This document shows, one piece after another, positions 1-8,643 of a DNA stretch of 64,000 nt. Source of the stretch: Bacteroides sp. 214. GTDB taxonomy: Bacteria; Bacteroidota; Bacteroidia; Bacteroidales; Bacteroidaceae. The stretch's first letter is position 1. Each line of letters starts with the position of its first letter. The notes beneath the pieces are model-generated. The model saw only the letters and a list, made by a program, of their open reading frames with translations, searched no databases and was not told the DNA's origin. A program made the translations under genes and the position numbers. The DNA lies in contig NZ_QVML01000019.1 of assembly GCF_010501015.1 (NCBI RefSeq), positions 1-64,000 on the forward strand, in the 5' to 3' direction.

Positions 1-164
1 ACTTAAAAGTTTCACTGTAGCGATGTTGTACGGTTTTATGCATAAATAAGAAAATATTATGCAGCAAAAAGGTGACAACCAAATCCCGTATAAGACAAAA
101 TGACACAACAATGCAGTGACAATGCTTCTGCTTGCCACTGTAAAAATGTGAGTTTGAAACAGGC

Positions 165-1583
165 TTATTCGGTTTGTTCCTTGGGGTAATTCACTAAATA
201 GAGCTTACCCGAGGCACGGGTAACGGCTGTATAGAGCCAGCGAAAGTAATCGGGGGTGAGGTATTCGTCTTTCATGTAGCCTTGATCCAGAAATACATTT
301 TTCCATTGTCCGCCTTGCGCTTTATGGCAAGTGATGGCGTAGGCATACTTTACTTGAAGCGCGTTGAAGTAAGGGTCGCTCTTCATTTTCTTCATTCGCT
401 CTCGTTTTTGTGGGATATCTTTGTAATCTTCGAGCACGTTATAGAAGAGTTTGTCGGCTGCTTCCTTGCCGAGGGCAGGAGAGTCGGAGTGCAATGTGTC
501 GAGCAATAAGTTTACCTCTAGCTCCATGTCGTTATGATCGGGGAAAGAGAGGAGGACTTCTGCAAAACGAAATTCGTACATTTCTCTGCTTCGGCGCACA
601 CGACGCACCACGGCAATGTCTCCATTAGCAATAAAATCGAGTTCTTTTTCTTTCTCTGTCCAGAAATAATTGTTCTTGGCAATCATCAGAGTATCGCCCG
701 TATTCAGTTCGTCTTCACGATAAAGAATGGCACTTCGTATGCCGGTGTTATACATGTTGGCGCGTTTGTTGGCACGGTTGATAACAATGGTTTCTTCCAT
801 TCCGTCGCGTTCGTAACACTCGGTCAATGTTTCGATAAGTTCGTTCCCGGGCAGTATCGCAATATCATTAAATCCGCTGGTTTTGATCTTGGGTAACGAG
901 AAGCAATTACCCTCTGCGATAAGTTGCCTCAGGCGGGTCGCATTCCATAGAATGCCCGATTCTTGTTCTTGGCGGACTACCTGTGTCATACTCACCTCTG
1001 TTACGTGTAGACCATATCCTCTCAGAACTTCGGCATTAAGCGCAGGACTTTCTGCCTCGCCTACGGGTGGAAGCTGGGCTGTATCTCCCATCAAAAGTAA
1101 CCGGCAACCCGTGCCCGAATAAACGTACTGAATCAGGTCGTCGAGCAATCTGCCTGTGCCAAAGACATTGCCGGAAAGCCCATTGTTGGCTATCATCGAG
1201 GCTTCGTCCACAATAAAAAGCGTGTGCGTATGCAGGTTTTCGTTCAGATTGAAATTAGTCAGTTCATTAGAGAAGGATTGTTGGCGATAAATCTTCTTGT
1301 GAATAGTAAAAGCGGGATGCTTGGCATATGCGCTGAATACCTTTGCTGCCCGTCCGGTTGGCGCAAGCAACATTGTCTTTTGCTTTAGTGTATCCAGTGT
1401 CTTTACCAATGCGCCGATAAGTGATGTTTTTCCTGTTCCGGCATATCCACAAAGCACAAAAATGGTATCAGCGTTAGGGTTGCTCAAGAACTCCGCAACT
1501 TTTTTTGTCGCTTTTTCCTGGTCAAAAGTTGGAGTGTAAGGGAAATTTTCCTTAATTTGGCGTTCCAAATAGTTATTTATCAT
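165..1583 (-). CDS. RecD-like ATP-dependent DNA helicase (UvrD/AAA_30 type)
   Basis: A 472-residue superfamily 1 helicase of the short RecD-like type common in Bacteroidota. It has a Walker A motif GYAGTGKTS at residues 46-54, a Walker B-like VDEAS near 125-129, and the C-terminal helicase motifs TCHKAQGGQW and YTAVTRASGKLYLV. It lacks the RecB/RecC partners and the N-terminal domain of true RecD, so it is likely a stand-alone 5'-3' helicase for DNA repair or replication restart rather than an exonuclease V subunit. The ATG at 1583 is well placed before the conserved N terminus. It is divergent from the 1682 operon, sharing a 98-bp intergenic region. Family assignment is firm; exact cellular role is inferred. 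Confidence 0.85.
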   Translation of the reverse strand: MINNYLERQIKENFPYTPTFDQEKATKKVAEFLSNPNADTIFVLCGYAGTGKTSLIGALVKTLDTLKQKTMLLAPTGRAAKVFSAYAKHPAFTIHKKIYRQQSFSNELTNFNLNENLHTHTLFIVDEASMIANNGLSGNVFGTGRLLDDLIQYVYSGTGCRLLLMGDTAQLPPVGEAESPALNAEVLRGYGLHVTEVSMTQVVRQEQESGILWNATRLRQLIAEGNCFSLPKIKTSGFNDIAILPGNELIETLTECYERDGMEETIVINRANKRANMYNTGIRSAILYREDELNTGDTLMIAKNNYFWTEKEKELDFIANGDIAVVRRVRRSREMYEFRFAEVLLSFPDHNDMELEVNLLLDTLHSDSPALGKEAADKLFYNVLEDYKDIPQKRERMKKMKSDPYFNALQVKYAYAITCHKAQGGQWKNVFLDQGYMKDEYLTPDYFRWLYTAVTRASGKLYLVNYPKEQTE

Positions 1584-1635
1584 TTTTTAAAAGAGAAAAA
1601 GTCTTTATAACTATCGCGTTTCAGATTAATTATTT

Positions 1636-1643
1636 TAATTTTG
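1636..1643 (+). promoter_or_regulatory. -7 promoter element (TAATTTTG)
   Basis: Matches the Bacteroidota -7 consensus TAnnTTTG, 38 bases before the ATG at 1682. No clear -33 TTTG at the usual spacing. It would drive the 1682-3747 gene set. Confidence 0.55.
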
Positions 1644-1681
1644 CGACAACGAATATAAACCAAAAAATAAATATATCTATC

Positions 1682-2368
1682 ATGAAAACAGTTTTTAATG
1701 TGTTATTAGGTCTTATTTCTTGTTTGTTGATTTACATCTGCTATGCAAGTGTTATGGGTCCTATTAATTTTGACAAAGAAAAAAAGAACAGAGACAAAGA
1801 AGTTGTTGCACGTTTAATAGATATTCGTAAAGCACAGCAAGAGTATCGTATGTTGAACAAACAACAATATACAGCAAGTTTCGATACTTTAATTGACTTT
1901 GTGAAAAACGGAAAGATACCTTTCGTTGCAAAAGAAGGTGTTTTGAGCGACAAGCAATTAGAAGACGGAATGACCGAAAGAAAAGCAATGGCTTTGATCA
2001 ATAAAGCAAAGAAAACAAATAACTGGAGAGATGTAGAGAAAGCTGGTTTGATGAACTTCAAACGTGATACTATGTGGGTATCTGTACTTGATACACTTTT
2101 CAATAGAAATTATCCTGCCGACTCAATGAGATATGTTCCTTACGGAGGTGGTGCTCAATTTGAAATGGGTACAAGAAATGACTCTACCGCTTCGGGTGCA
2201 CCTATCTACTTGTTGGAAGTAAAAACTCCATATTCTGTTTATTTGAACGGATTGGATCCACAAGAAATTATTAACCTGATTGACGTTCAACAAAAACTGA
2301 ACAGATATCCCGGTTTGATGATGGGTTCTTTGGATACACCTAATAACAACGCTGGTAACTGGGAATAA
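1682..2368 (+). CDS. Conserved membrane-anchored protein, function unknown
   Basis: A 228-residue protein with one N-terminal hydrophobic segment (about residues 4-24) and no lipobox, so it is probably an inner-membrane anchored protein with a periplasmic domain. The region after the anchor is charged and helical (residues 35-65, rich in K, E, D), followed by a mixed soluble domain ending in an Asn/Gly-rich tail. I recognise it only as the kind of hypothetical protein found before DUF3822 and rsmD in Bacteroidales. It is first of a three-gene run with gaps of 9 and 5 bases to the next genes, which suggests one transcript. No function is proposed. Confidence 0.7.
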   Translation: MKTVFNVLLGLISCLLIYICYASVMGPINFDKEKKNRDKEVVARLIDIRKAQQEYRMLNKQQYTASFDTLIDFVKNGKIPFVAKEGVLSDKQLEDGMTERKAMALINKAKKTNNWRDVEKAGLMNFKRDTMWVSVLDTLFNRNYPADSMRYVPYGGGAQFEMGTRNDSTASGAPIYLLEVKTPYSVYLNGLDPQEIINLIDVQQKLNRYPGLMMGSLDTPNNNAGNWE

Positions 2369-2377
2369 TTCCTGCTT

Positions 2378-3208
2378 ATGTCCGGAACTGTTGTTACTAA
2401 TCGTATTGATTTTAGTAAATCGGAACAATATACTTTATCCATCCGTTTAGCCACGGATGGATTTTCTTTTTCCGTATACGACCCGATTACTGATTCTATC
2501 TTCTTTACAACAAAAGAGGTAGATCCTTTAATATCTTTTACAGCCAATTTGAAGCGGCAATATAAAGAGAATGATTTTCTTATCCATCGCTTCAAACGAA
2601 CCAATGTGTTGCTGATAAATAAACGTTATACCTTTGTGCCACTCGAACTTTTTGAGGAAGAGCAAGCCGAGGTGTTGTTTTACTATAACCATCCGCGACA
2701 TGAGAACGAGATAGTGCTCTATAATGTGTTGAAGAAAAACAACATAGTGGTACTCTTTGGTGTAGATAAAAGTGTACATACGTTACTCTCCGAGCGTTTT
2801 GAATCAGTTAAGTACTATTCGCAAACAAGTTCGCTTATTGAACACTTTGCGGCGAAAAGCAGATTGGGGAATTCCAAGAAAATGTATGCTTACATGCGTG
2901 AGGAGATGCTGGAGCTTTATTGCTTTGAACGAGGAACGCTTTTGCTTGCCAACTCTTTTATCTGTAAAAAGAACAGTGACCGTCTGTACTACTTGCTCTA
3001 TGTGTGGAAACAATTACAGATGGATCAAGAGCGCGACGAACTGCATCTTGCCGGCTTCTTCGAAGAAAAAAATGCTTTTATGAATGAGCTGAAGAAATTT
3101 GTAAAGAAAGCATTTGTCATTAATACCAGTTCGGAATTGAACAACGCAACGGCAGAGAAGGTAGAAGAAATACCCTTGGATATGCAGTTGTTACTCTCAA
3201 AAGGATAA
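2378..3208 (+). CDS. DUF3822 family protein
   Basis: A 276-residue cytoplasmic-looking protein without signal or membrane segments. Its pattern (an N-terminal half with the FLIHRFKRTNVLL and TFVPLELF stretches, and a C-terminal half with LYYLLYVWKQL) fits the DUF3822 family, which is restricted to Bacteroidota and regularly sits directly before rsmD. The fold is thought to be ASKHA/actin-like by analogy, but the sequence shows no clear nucleotide-binding motif, so I make no functional claim. Start at 2378 is 9 bases after the previous stop; rsmD begins 5 bases after this gene, supporting an operon and possibly a role linked to ribosome maturation. Confidence 0.7.
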   Translation: MSGTVVTNRIDFSKSEQYTLSIRLATDGFSFSVYDPITDSIFFTTKEVDPLISFTANLKRQYKENDFLIHRFKRTNVLLINKRYTFVPLELFEEEQAEVLFYYNHPRHENEIVLYNVLKKNNIVVLFGVDKSVHTLLSERFESVKYYSQTSSLIEHFAAKSRLGNSKKMYAYMREEMLELYCFERGTLLLANSFICKKNSDRLYYLLYVWKQLQMDQERDELHLAGFFEEKNAFMNELKKFVKKAFVINTSSELNNATAEKVEEIPLDMQLLLSKG

Positions 3209-3213
3209 AAAAT

Positions 3214-3747
3214 ATGCGAATTATAGGCGGTATGTATAAGCGAAGAAGGTTTGATGTGCCACGCACGTTTAAGGCACGTCCTACAACCGACTTTGCAAAA
3301 GAAAATCTTTTTAATGTGCTTCAAGCCTATATGGATTTCTCCGAAGGTTTGACTGCGCTCGACCTCTTTGCCGGTACAGGTAGCATTACAGTGGAGTTAC
3401 TCTCTCGTGGATGCGAACGCGTGGTAAGTATTGAAAAGGAGCCTGCCCACTTTGCCTTTATTAATAAGGTGCTTGCCGAGCTTAAAACAGATAAGTGCAT
3501 CCCCATTCGTGGAGATGTGTTTAAGTATATCGGTAAGGGAGGCAAACAATTCGATTTTATTTTTGCCGATCCTCCTTACGATCTTAAAGGCATTGAAACT
3601 ATCCCCGATCTCATTTTCGAACATAGTTTGCTTAATGAAGATGGTTTGTTGGTTTTAGAGCATGGAAAAACAAATACTTTTGAGGAACATCCGCGCTTTG
3701 TAGAGAAGCGTGTGTATGGGAGTGTGAATTTTTCCTTCTTTCAGTAG
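3214..3747 (+). CDS. rsmD: 16S rRNA (guanine966-N2)-methyltransferase RsmD
   Basis: A 177-residue class I SAM-dependent methyltransferase that methylates G966 of 16S rRNA in the 30S subunit. Motif I LDLFAGTGS lies at residues 49-57 and the catalytic DPPY tetrad at 119-122; the N-terminal RIIGG and the RPTTD segment before the SAM domain are typical of RsmD. Length is normal for the family. It is the last gene of the operon and abuts the convergent cardiolipin synthase gene with no intervening base, so transcription must end inside the facing gene. Confidence 0.92.
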   Translation: MRIIGGMYKRRRFDVPRTFKARPTTDFAKENLFNVLQAYMDFSEGLTALDLFAGTGSITVELLSRGCERVVSIEKEPAHFAFINKVLAELKTDKCIPIRGDVFKYIGKGGKQFDFIFADPPYDLKGIETIPDLIFEHSLLNEDGLLVLEHGKTNTFEEHPRFVEKRVYGSVNFSFFQ

Positions 3748-5175
3748 TTAGAGTAGCGGAGCAATAATCCGAACTATAGACTCAATGGCCTTTTGGTACA
3801 GTGGCCTTTTCTTCCATTTTTTTAATAAAATCTGTTGGCTCTCTTTCTGGTCTTGCAAGAATAGTTCTTTCAGTTGTTTTGCTGTATTGGCATTGTAGAT
3901 AAACGCATTAACTTCGAAGTTGTGCTCAAAACTCCTGAAATCAATGTTCGTAGAACCTACTGACGAAAGCATGTCATCCGATACTAATAGCTTGGAGTGC
4001 AGAAACCCTTTTTGATAAAAATAAATCTTTACTCCTGCCAGCATCATATCTTTAAGGTAAGAGCGAGAGCCCCAATGAGTAATTCGGGTGTCGGCTCTTT
4101 CGGGAATCATAATGCGCACATCCACCCCCGACAAAGCAGCAGATTGTAATGCTATGGAGAGGGTGTCGGTAGGTAAAAAATAGGGTGTTTGTATATAGAA
4201 ATACTTCTTGGCGTTAGTTATAGCAGTAGTGATTCCCTGCATGATTTCTTTCCATGGACCTACAGGATCGCTGGTAACAATCTGTGTGAGGTTGTGATCC
4301 GAACCATTCTCTATGCGCGGGAAGTAACTGGAACTGGTAATCAACGTTTGATCTACAAAGAACCAATCGAGCAAGAATGCTGTTTGTAATCCGTGAGCCG
4401 CTCGTCCTCTCAGTTTAATGTGTGTGTCGCGCCATGTGCCCCAAGAGAATCCTTTGAGGTATCTTTCGGCGATGTTCATGCCGCCAATAAAACCAACTTT
4501 GCCATCTATCACTACTATTTTGCGGTGGTTTCGGAAGTTTACCTGACTGGTGAAGAGTGGAAAACGAACCTTGAGGAAACTGCGTACCTCGATACCGGCA
4601 TCGCGCATCTCTTCGAAGAAATTATTGGGAACCCTCCAGCAACCCACATCGTCATAGATAAGACGCACTTCTACTCCTTCGTGTGCTTTGTCAATCAGTA
4701 AATCGCGCAGCAAGCGACCCACCGAGTCATCTTTGAAAATGTAAAATTCAAGGTGTATATGATGACGCGCTTTCTTTATTTCTCGCATCAACGCTTGCAG
4801 CATGGAGTAACCCTCTGTGTAGGTTGTTACATCATTACCTTTGAAAGGAAAAGCCTGATTGGTGTTCCAGAAAAAACGAATAAGTCCTTCGTAGTCATAA
4901 GGAACCTCGGAAAGCTCCTGTGCCTGATACGCTGCCATAGGTTTTTTGAGGAGGCGGTCGTAACTTTTTCGTTCAATAATACGTTCTTTGCGGGTGCTTC
5001 GACCGAAGAAAATGTAGAATACTAGCCCAACGAAAGGTAGGAACATCAAGATAAGTACCCACGCCATAGTCTTCACAGGGTTGCGATTGTCGAGAATAAT
5101 AACGACAATTGTACTTACAATGGCAGCCAAATAGACAAACCGTAAGATAATCCCTATGAGTTGAAGTGTATCCAT
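3748..5175 (-). CDS. cls: Cardiolipin synthase (phospholipase D family)
   Basis: A 475-residue membrane enzyme that joins phosphatidylglycerol units to cardiolipin. Two hydrophobic segments at the N terminus (about 5-28 and 38-58) anchor it in the inner membrane. Both phospholipase D HKD motifs are complete: H217-x-K219-x4-D224 and H393-x-K395-x4-D400, each followed by the expected G/S-rich stretch (GGMNIAERY, GSTNIDFRS). The ATG at 5175 is needed to include the first membrane segment. A TATATTTG element on the same strand at 5184-5191 puts the predicted transcription start only a few bases before the ATG. It converges on rsmD with zero spacing. Confidence 0.92.
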   Translation of the reverse strand: MDTLQLIGIILRFVYLAAIVSTIVVIILDNRNPVKTMAWVLILMFLPFVGLVFYIFFGRSTRKERIIERKSYDRLLKKPMAAYQAQELSEVPYDYEGLIRFFWNTNQAFPFKGNDVTTYTEGYSMLQALMREIKKARHHIHLEFYIFKDDSVGRLLRDLLIDKAHEGVEVRLIYDDVGCWRVPNNFFEEMRDAGIEVRSFLKVRFPLFTSQVNFRNHRKIVVIDGKVGFIGGMNIAERYLKGFSWGTWRDTHIKLRGRAAHGLQTAFLLDWFFVDQTLITSSSYFPRIENGSDHNLTQIVTSDPVGPWKEIMQGITTAITNAKKYFYIQTPYFLPTDTLSIALQSAALSGVDVRIMIPERADTRITHWGSRSYLKDMMLAGVKIYFYQKGFLHSKLLVSDDMLSSVGSTNIDFRSFEHNFEVNAFIYNANTAKQLKELFLQDQKESQQILLKKWKKRPLYQKAIESIVRIIAPLL

Positions 5176-5183
5176 TTGCTAAA

Positions 5184-5191
5184 CAAATATA
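5184..5191 (-). promoter_or_regulatory. -7 promoter element for cls (TATATTTG)
   Basis: Exact TAnnTTTG match on the minus strand, ending 8 bases before the cls ATG, implying a nearly leaderless mRNA. Confidence 0.55.
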
Positions 5192-5225
5192 GGCAATTAC
5201 TTTGAATATTAGATAGTTGACACAA

Positions 5226-5250
5226 AAAAAGGCGCTCTCAGCGCCTTTTT
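5226..5250 (-). terminator. Rho-independent terminator
   Basis: A perfect stem (AAAAAGGCGC / GCGCCTTTTT) with a 5-base loop, followed by a T-run in the minus direction. It lies just after the stop of the outer-membrane protein gene at 5273 and would end that transcript. A and T runs on both sides make it work in both directions. Confidence 0.85.
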
Positions 5251-5272
5251 ACAATATTGTTTATGTTATAGA

Positions 5273-8089
5273 TTACCACATTCGGTGCCCTCCACCGCCG
5301 GGTCCTCCACCGCCACCTGGTCTTGGTCTTCTTTCGCCACCGCTAAATCCTTGTCCGCTGTTTGAGCGCGACTTGCCACCCAGTGTGTTCAGGCGATACA
5401 CAAAGTGTACCATGAAGTAGCTACCCAATACATTTGATTCCGTATCGGTAATGGCACTTTGGCTGATGCTGCGCGATAGGTTGCTTTGTTGTTTCAGTAT
5501 GTCGTATATCTTGAAGCGGATTGTACCGTTGTTCTTCTTAAAGATAGTTTTCGAAATCTGTGCATTCCAGATAACTTCATTGTTGTTCAACCCGCTGCTA
5601 TATCCCTCTTTGATGCGGTAATCAACGTCGGTAGATAGATATAAGCTCCAAGGGAGTGTGATATTGGTGTTTCCGCCAATATAGTAATCGAATGTTTCTC
5701 TGTTACTATTTGTTTGTTTATTGTTGTCTGCTTTATTGTAGTTTACAGAACCTTTCAAGGATATGTCGAATTTATCGGTGCGATAGTTGGCTGTAAGCCG
5801 TTCGCTCAATGCAAGGTTGTGCGTGGTGTTTTTTTCGGACTCACTAGATTCGCTCGAACGGTCAACACTTGTATAACCAACTACATCGCTGATGTTTGCA
5901 CCTGTATTCGATGATATCGTAAATTTCTTGTTCTTCAAGGGTGTGTTGAACGAGAAGAATCCGCGTGCACTCCAGTTACCATTGATATTTACTCTTCTAT
6001 ATACCGTAGTACCATTTAGGGAGTTGTACGATTGGTGATTGGTAATATCATTTTGTGTGTTGGTATAGAACAGGTTGAACGAATAACTTCGCATATACTT
6101 AGGGATGTAGTTGTTATAGTACATCATTAAGTTATGGGTAAACGAAGGCTTTAGATTAGGATTACCATAGTGAATGTTCAATGGGTCGGTTTGGTTAATA
6201 ACCTCTTGCAAATCTTCAATATCGGGCTCGCTGCTTCTACCACGATAGCGAAGCATCAATACATGTTGTTTATTGAATCTGTAGCGAAGCATTACACTCG
6301 GCGCGTAATTGTTTACCCGCTGTGTGGGTAATTGGTTGCTGGTGTTTGGACCGATTGTTGTTTCGCTGCGCGATGATTGCGGTGTATAAGTTACTCCCGC
6401 GCTATACATCAACTTGGGATATATTCCTCGCAGCGATGCCTCAATGTTGTGTGTGTCGTAGAAGTTTTCTACGCGCGAACTTAGCGACTCTACGTATCCG
6501 TTTGGCATGATGGAATCGAGGTCTGATACCAATGATTCCGATAACCTTTTGCGATGCGCAAACTCGTAACGAAGTTGCAAGTAGTTATTCTTGAAAATGG
6601 GTTCAGTATATGAGGCATTTATGCTCCAGTTGCGATTGTCACCGTTTTTGTCAGTATGCCTCATCAATTCGGTGTTTTCTTCTTCTAAGAACTTTACAAT
6701 AGATGTCTCCGAATCGCTATTTGTCTCGCTATCACTGTATCCAAAGTTGGCACCAATAGCAACATTTCTACCGTTGGTATTTAATCTGCGGAATGCTGTC
6801 AAGCGTCCATTGAATGAGAAATTGTTGCTTTTCCCATTTGAAAAGGCCTGTTTCTCGTTTACCAACTCGTGTGCATTGTTGAGCTCTGTAGAGTAAGAAA
6901 CTCCATTTGATTTTGTGTTTGAATACGATGCATTGGGACGGAATATAATAGTGGTCATGCTATCCGGTCTCCATTCTAAACGAAAGTCTACACGCACATC
7001 GTGGCGTTGTCTTCCGGAGCTTGATTCGCTGTTGTTAAAAGAAGACTCTTCTCCACGAAACTTTTCCGAAGAAGTTCTTGACCAAGAGTCATTGTCCGAA
7101 TAGCCATATTGCACATTACCTCCTACCTGTAGCTTCTTTGTATCTTTGGCAAAGTTCATACCCAGCGAGCGCGATGTTGTAATACCTCTTCTGCCTCCAC
7201 GGTTACTCATACCTTGTCCGGCATCGCCAAACTCCGAGAATCCCTGATTGTTAGTATTGTTGGCATTTCCCACAAATGAGATACTGGCATCGTCCTTAAA
7301 GCGGCTGAGCATAGCACCCAACTCATGGCGGTCTTCACTACCATATCCGGCAATGAGATTTCCTATCCATCCTTGTTTCATTCCTTTCTTTACGGTAAGG
7401 TCGAGCACGGTCTCTTCATCTCCATCGTCAATACCTGTGATGCGGGCATTGTCACTTTTGCGGTCATACGCTTTTACGTTTTCTACCATATTAACGGGGA
7501 GGTTCTTCATTGAAACCGATGGGTCGTCCGAGAAAAATTCCTTCCCGTCCACCATAATCTTCTTAACCTCTTTTCCGTTGATAGTAATCTTTCCTTCTTC
7601 CGATACTTCTGCACCGGGTAGTTTCTTCACGAGTTCTTCGAGCATAGCACCTTCAGCGGTACGGTAAGCAGATGCTGCATACACAACGGTATCTTCTACC
7701 ACTTGTACGGGAGGTGCCTCGGCGGTGATTACAGCTTCGGCAAGTAAGATGGCGTCTGCATCGAGTGCAATGGTACCAAGATTGCTGTTGGATTTCTTGT
7801 TGCTAAGTTTTAGCGGGATGTATTTAGTTTGGAAACCTATATACGTTATCTTCAATAAATAGTTTCCTTCGGTTACTTTAGGTAAACTGAATACGCCACG
7901 GGTATCCGACGCAATTCCAGTAACGAACGTACTGTCTGGTAATGTTAGCATCTGAACACTGGCTTGCAGAATAGCTTCTTTGCTTTCCGCTTCAATAATA
8001 GTACCCGATACGGTAATGTTTTTGTTTTGTGCATAGGTCGTAAGGGAGCATACAAACAATAGCATCCCACCTAAAAGGAATTTTTTCAT
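5273..8089 (-). CDS. TonB-dependent receptor-like outer-membrane beta-barrel protein
   Basis: An outer-membrane protein of about 938 residues. I chose the ATG at 8089, which gives a clean signal peptide (MKKFLLGGMLLFVCSLTTYAQ); a longer reading frame to 8137 would add 16 unlikely residues. Domains in order: signal peptide, carboxypeptidase-regulatory-like domain (about 22-110), a plug-like region with the KIMVDGKEFF and DDGDEETVLDLTVKK segments, then a long beta-barrel rich in alternating aromatic strands. It ends with a Gly/Pro/Arg-rich tail (GGGGGPGGGGHRMW) after the last strand, which is unusual. It resembles the outer-membrane-protein beta-barrel family found singly, without a SusD partner. 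The ligand is unknown. A small membrane-protein gene lies 69 bp upstream on the same strand. Confidence 0.82.
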   Translation of the reverse strand: MKKFLLGGMLLFVCSLTTYAQNKNITVSGTIIEAESKEAILQASVQMLTLPDSTFVTGIASDTRGVFSLPKVTEGNYLLKITYIGFQTKYIPLKLSNKKSNSNLGTIALDADAILLAEAVITAEAPPVQVVEDTVVYAASAYRTAEGAMLEELVKKLPGAEVSEEGKITINGKEVKKIMVDGKEFFSDDPSVSMKNLPVNMVENVKAYDRKSDNARITGIDDGDEETVLDLTVKKGMKQGWIGNLIAGYGSEDRHELGAMLSRFKDDASISFVGNANNTNNQGFSEFGDAGQGMSNRGGRRGITTSRSLGMNFAKDTKKLQVGGNVQYGYSDNDSWSRTSSEKFRGEESSFNNSESSSGRQRHDVRVDFRLEWRPDSMTTIIFRPNASYSNTKSNGVSYSTELNNAHELVNEKQAFSNGKSNNFSFNGRLTAFRRLNTNGRNVAIGANFGYSDSETNSDSETSIVKFLEEENTELMRHTDKNGDNRNWSINASYTEPIFKNNYLQLRYEFAHRKRLSESLVSDLDSIMPNGYVESLSSRVENFYDTHNIEASLRGIYPKLMYSAGVTYTPQSSRSETTIGPNTSNQLPTQRVNNYAPSVMLRYRFNKQHVLMLRYRGRSSEPDIEDLQEVINQTDPLNIHYGNPNLKPSFTHNLMMYYNNYIPKYMRSYSFNLFYTNTQNDITNHQSYNSLNGTTVYRRVNINGNWSARGFFSFNTPLKNKKFTISSNTGANISDVVGYTSVDRSSESSESEKNTTHNLALSERLTANYRTDKFDISLKGSVNYNKADNNKQTNSNRETFDYYIGGNTNITLPWSLYLSTDVDYRIKEGYSSGLNNNEVIWNAQISKTIFKKNNGTIRFKIYDILKQQSNLSRSISQSAITDTESNVLGSYFMVHFVYRLNTLGGKSRSNSGQGFSGGERRPRPGGGGGPGGGGHRMW

Positions 8090-8158
8090 CTGTGATTCTT
8101 TTGTTTTTTCGTTGGTTCTTTGACAACGAAGGCTCAAAAAGGTTTAATGTGTGTAGTG

Positions 8159-8563
8159 TTATCTTTTGAAAATTTTATCTACTAAATCTTTCTTTAACCC
8201 AAACTCCAAGCAGATTACATTGATTATTAGGAAGGTAAGGAAAGAAGCAGAGCTAATTAATTCTGCGTCTCGGGTAGCGACTTTTATCAACATATTGAAG
8301 AATATAAAGATAAATGTAACGAAAACAGCATTTCGCATCGCTTTGATACGTATCTTTTCTGTCTCGAATGTTTCGTCTTTAGTCAGTGCCAGCAGTATCA
8401 TCAACGCGCCAATCATCATCAATAGCTTGATGCATTCTTTGTAAAACAGTAAATTGTTGTCGTTAATTATGCCCCACATAACAAATAGGAAAGGGAGGAA
8501 CAAACAAATAATAAGTATCACATAGCCCATAGGGCGACAAAATATTGGAAGTAGTGCTTTCAT
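8159..8563 (-). CDS. Small multi-pass membrane protein, function unknown
   Basis: A 134-residue protein with about four hydrophobic segments (roughly 13-32, 45-61, 79-95, 105-122) and a basic C terminus (KKDLVDKIFKR). I do not recognise a family. It has its own -7 element (TACCTTTG on the minus strand at 8583-8590) and may be co-transcribed with the outer-membrane protein gene 69 bp downstream. Divergent from aroB. Confidence 0.65.
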   Translation of the reverse strand: MKALLPIFCRPMGYVILIICLFLPFLFVMWGIINDNNLLFYKECIKLLMMIGALMILLALTKDETFETEKIRIKAMRNAVFVTFIFIFFNMLIKVATRDAELISSASFLTFLIINVICLEFGLKKDLVDKIFKR

Positions 8564-8582
8564 TTTTCTCTGTTTTAATGCG

Positions 8583-8590
8583 CAAAGGTA
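8583..8590 (-). promoter_or_regulatory. -7 promoter element (TACCTTTG)
   Basis: TAnnTTTG match on the minus strand, 20 bases before the ATG of the 8159-8563 gene. It is paired with a divergent plus-strand element 21 bases away. Confidence 0.55.
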
Positions 8591-8611
8591 CTAATTCCAG
8601 TGATAAATATG

Positions 8612-8619
8612 TACTTTTG
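8612..8619 (+). promoter_or_regulatory. -7 promoter element for aroB (TACTTTTG)
   Basis: TAnnTTTG match on the plus strand, 24 bases before the aroB ATG at 8644. Confidence 0.6.
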
Positions 8620-8643
8620 CGCTTGTATTAATGTGATAGAATC

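Noticed and set aside
39..63. Inverted repeat TGCATAA/TTATGCA at the left edge
   Set aside because: Seven-base arms in A/T-rich sequence are likely by chance; no T-run and no gene context; the rest of 1-164 shows nothing else.
8090..8137. Extended start of the outer-membrane protein at 8137
   Set aside because: The extra 16 residues precede a complete signal peptide and would block export.
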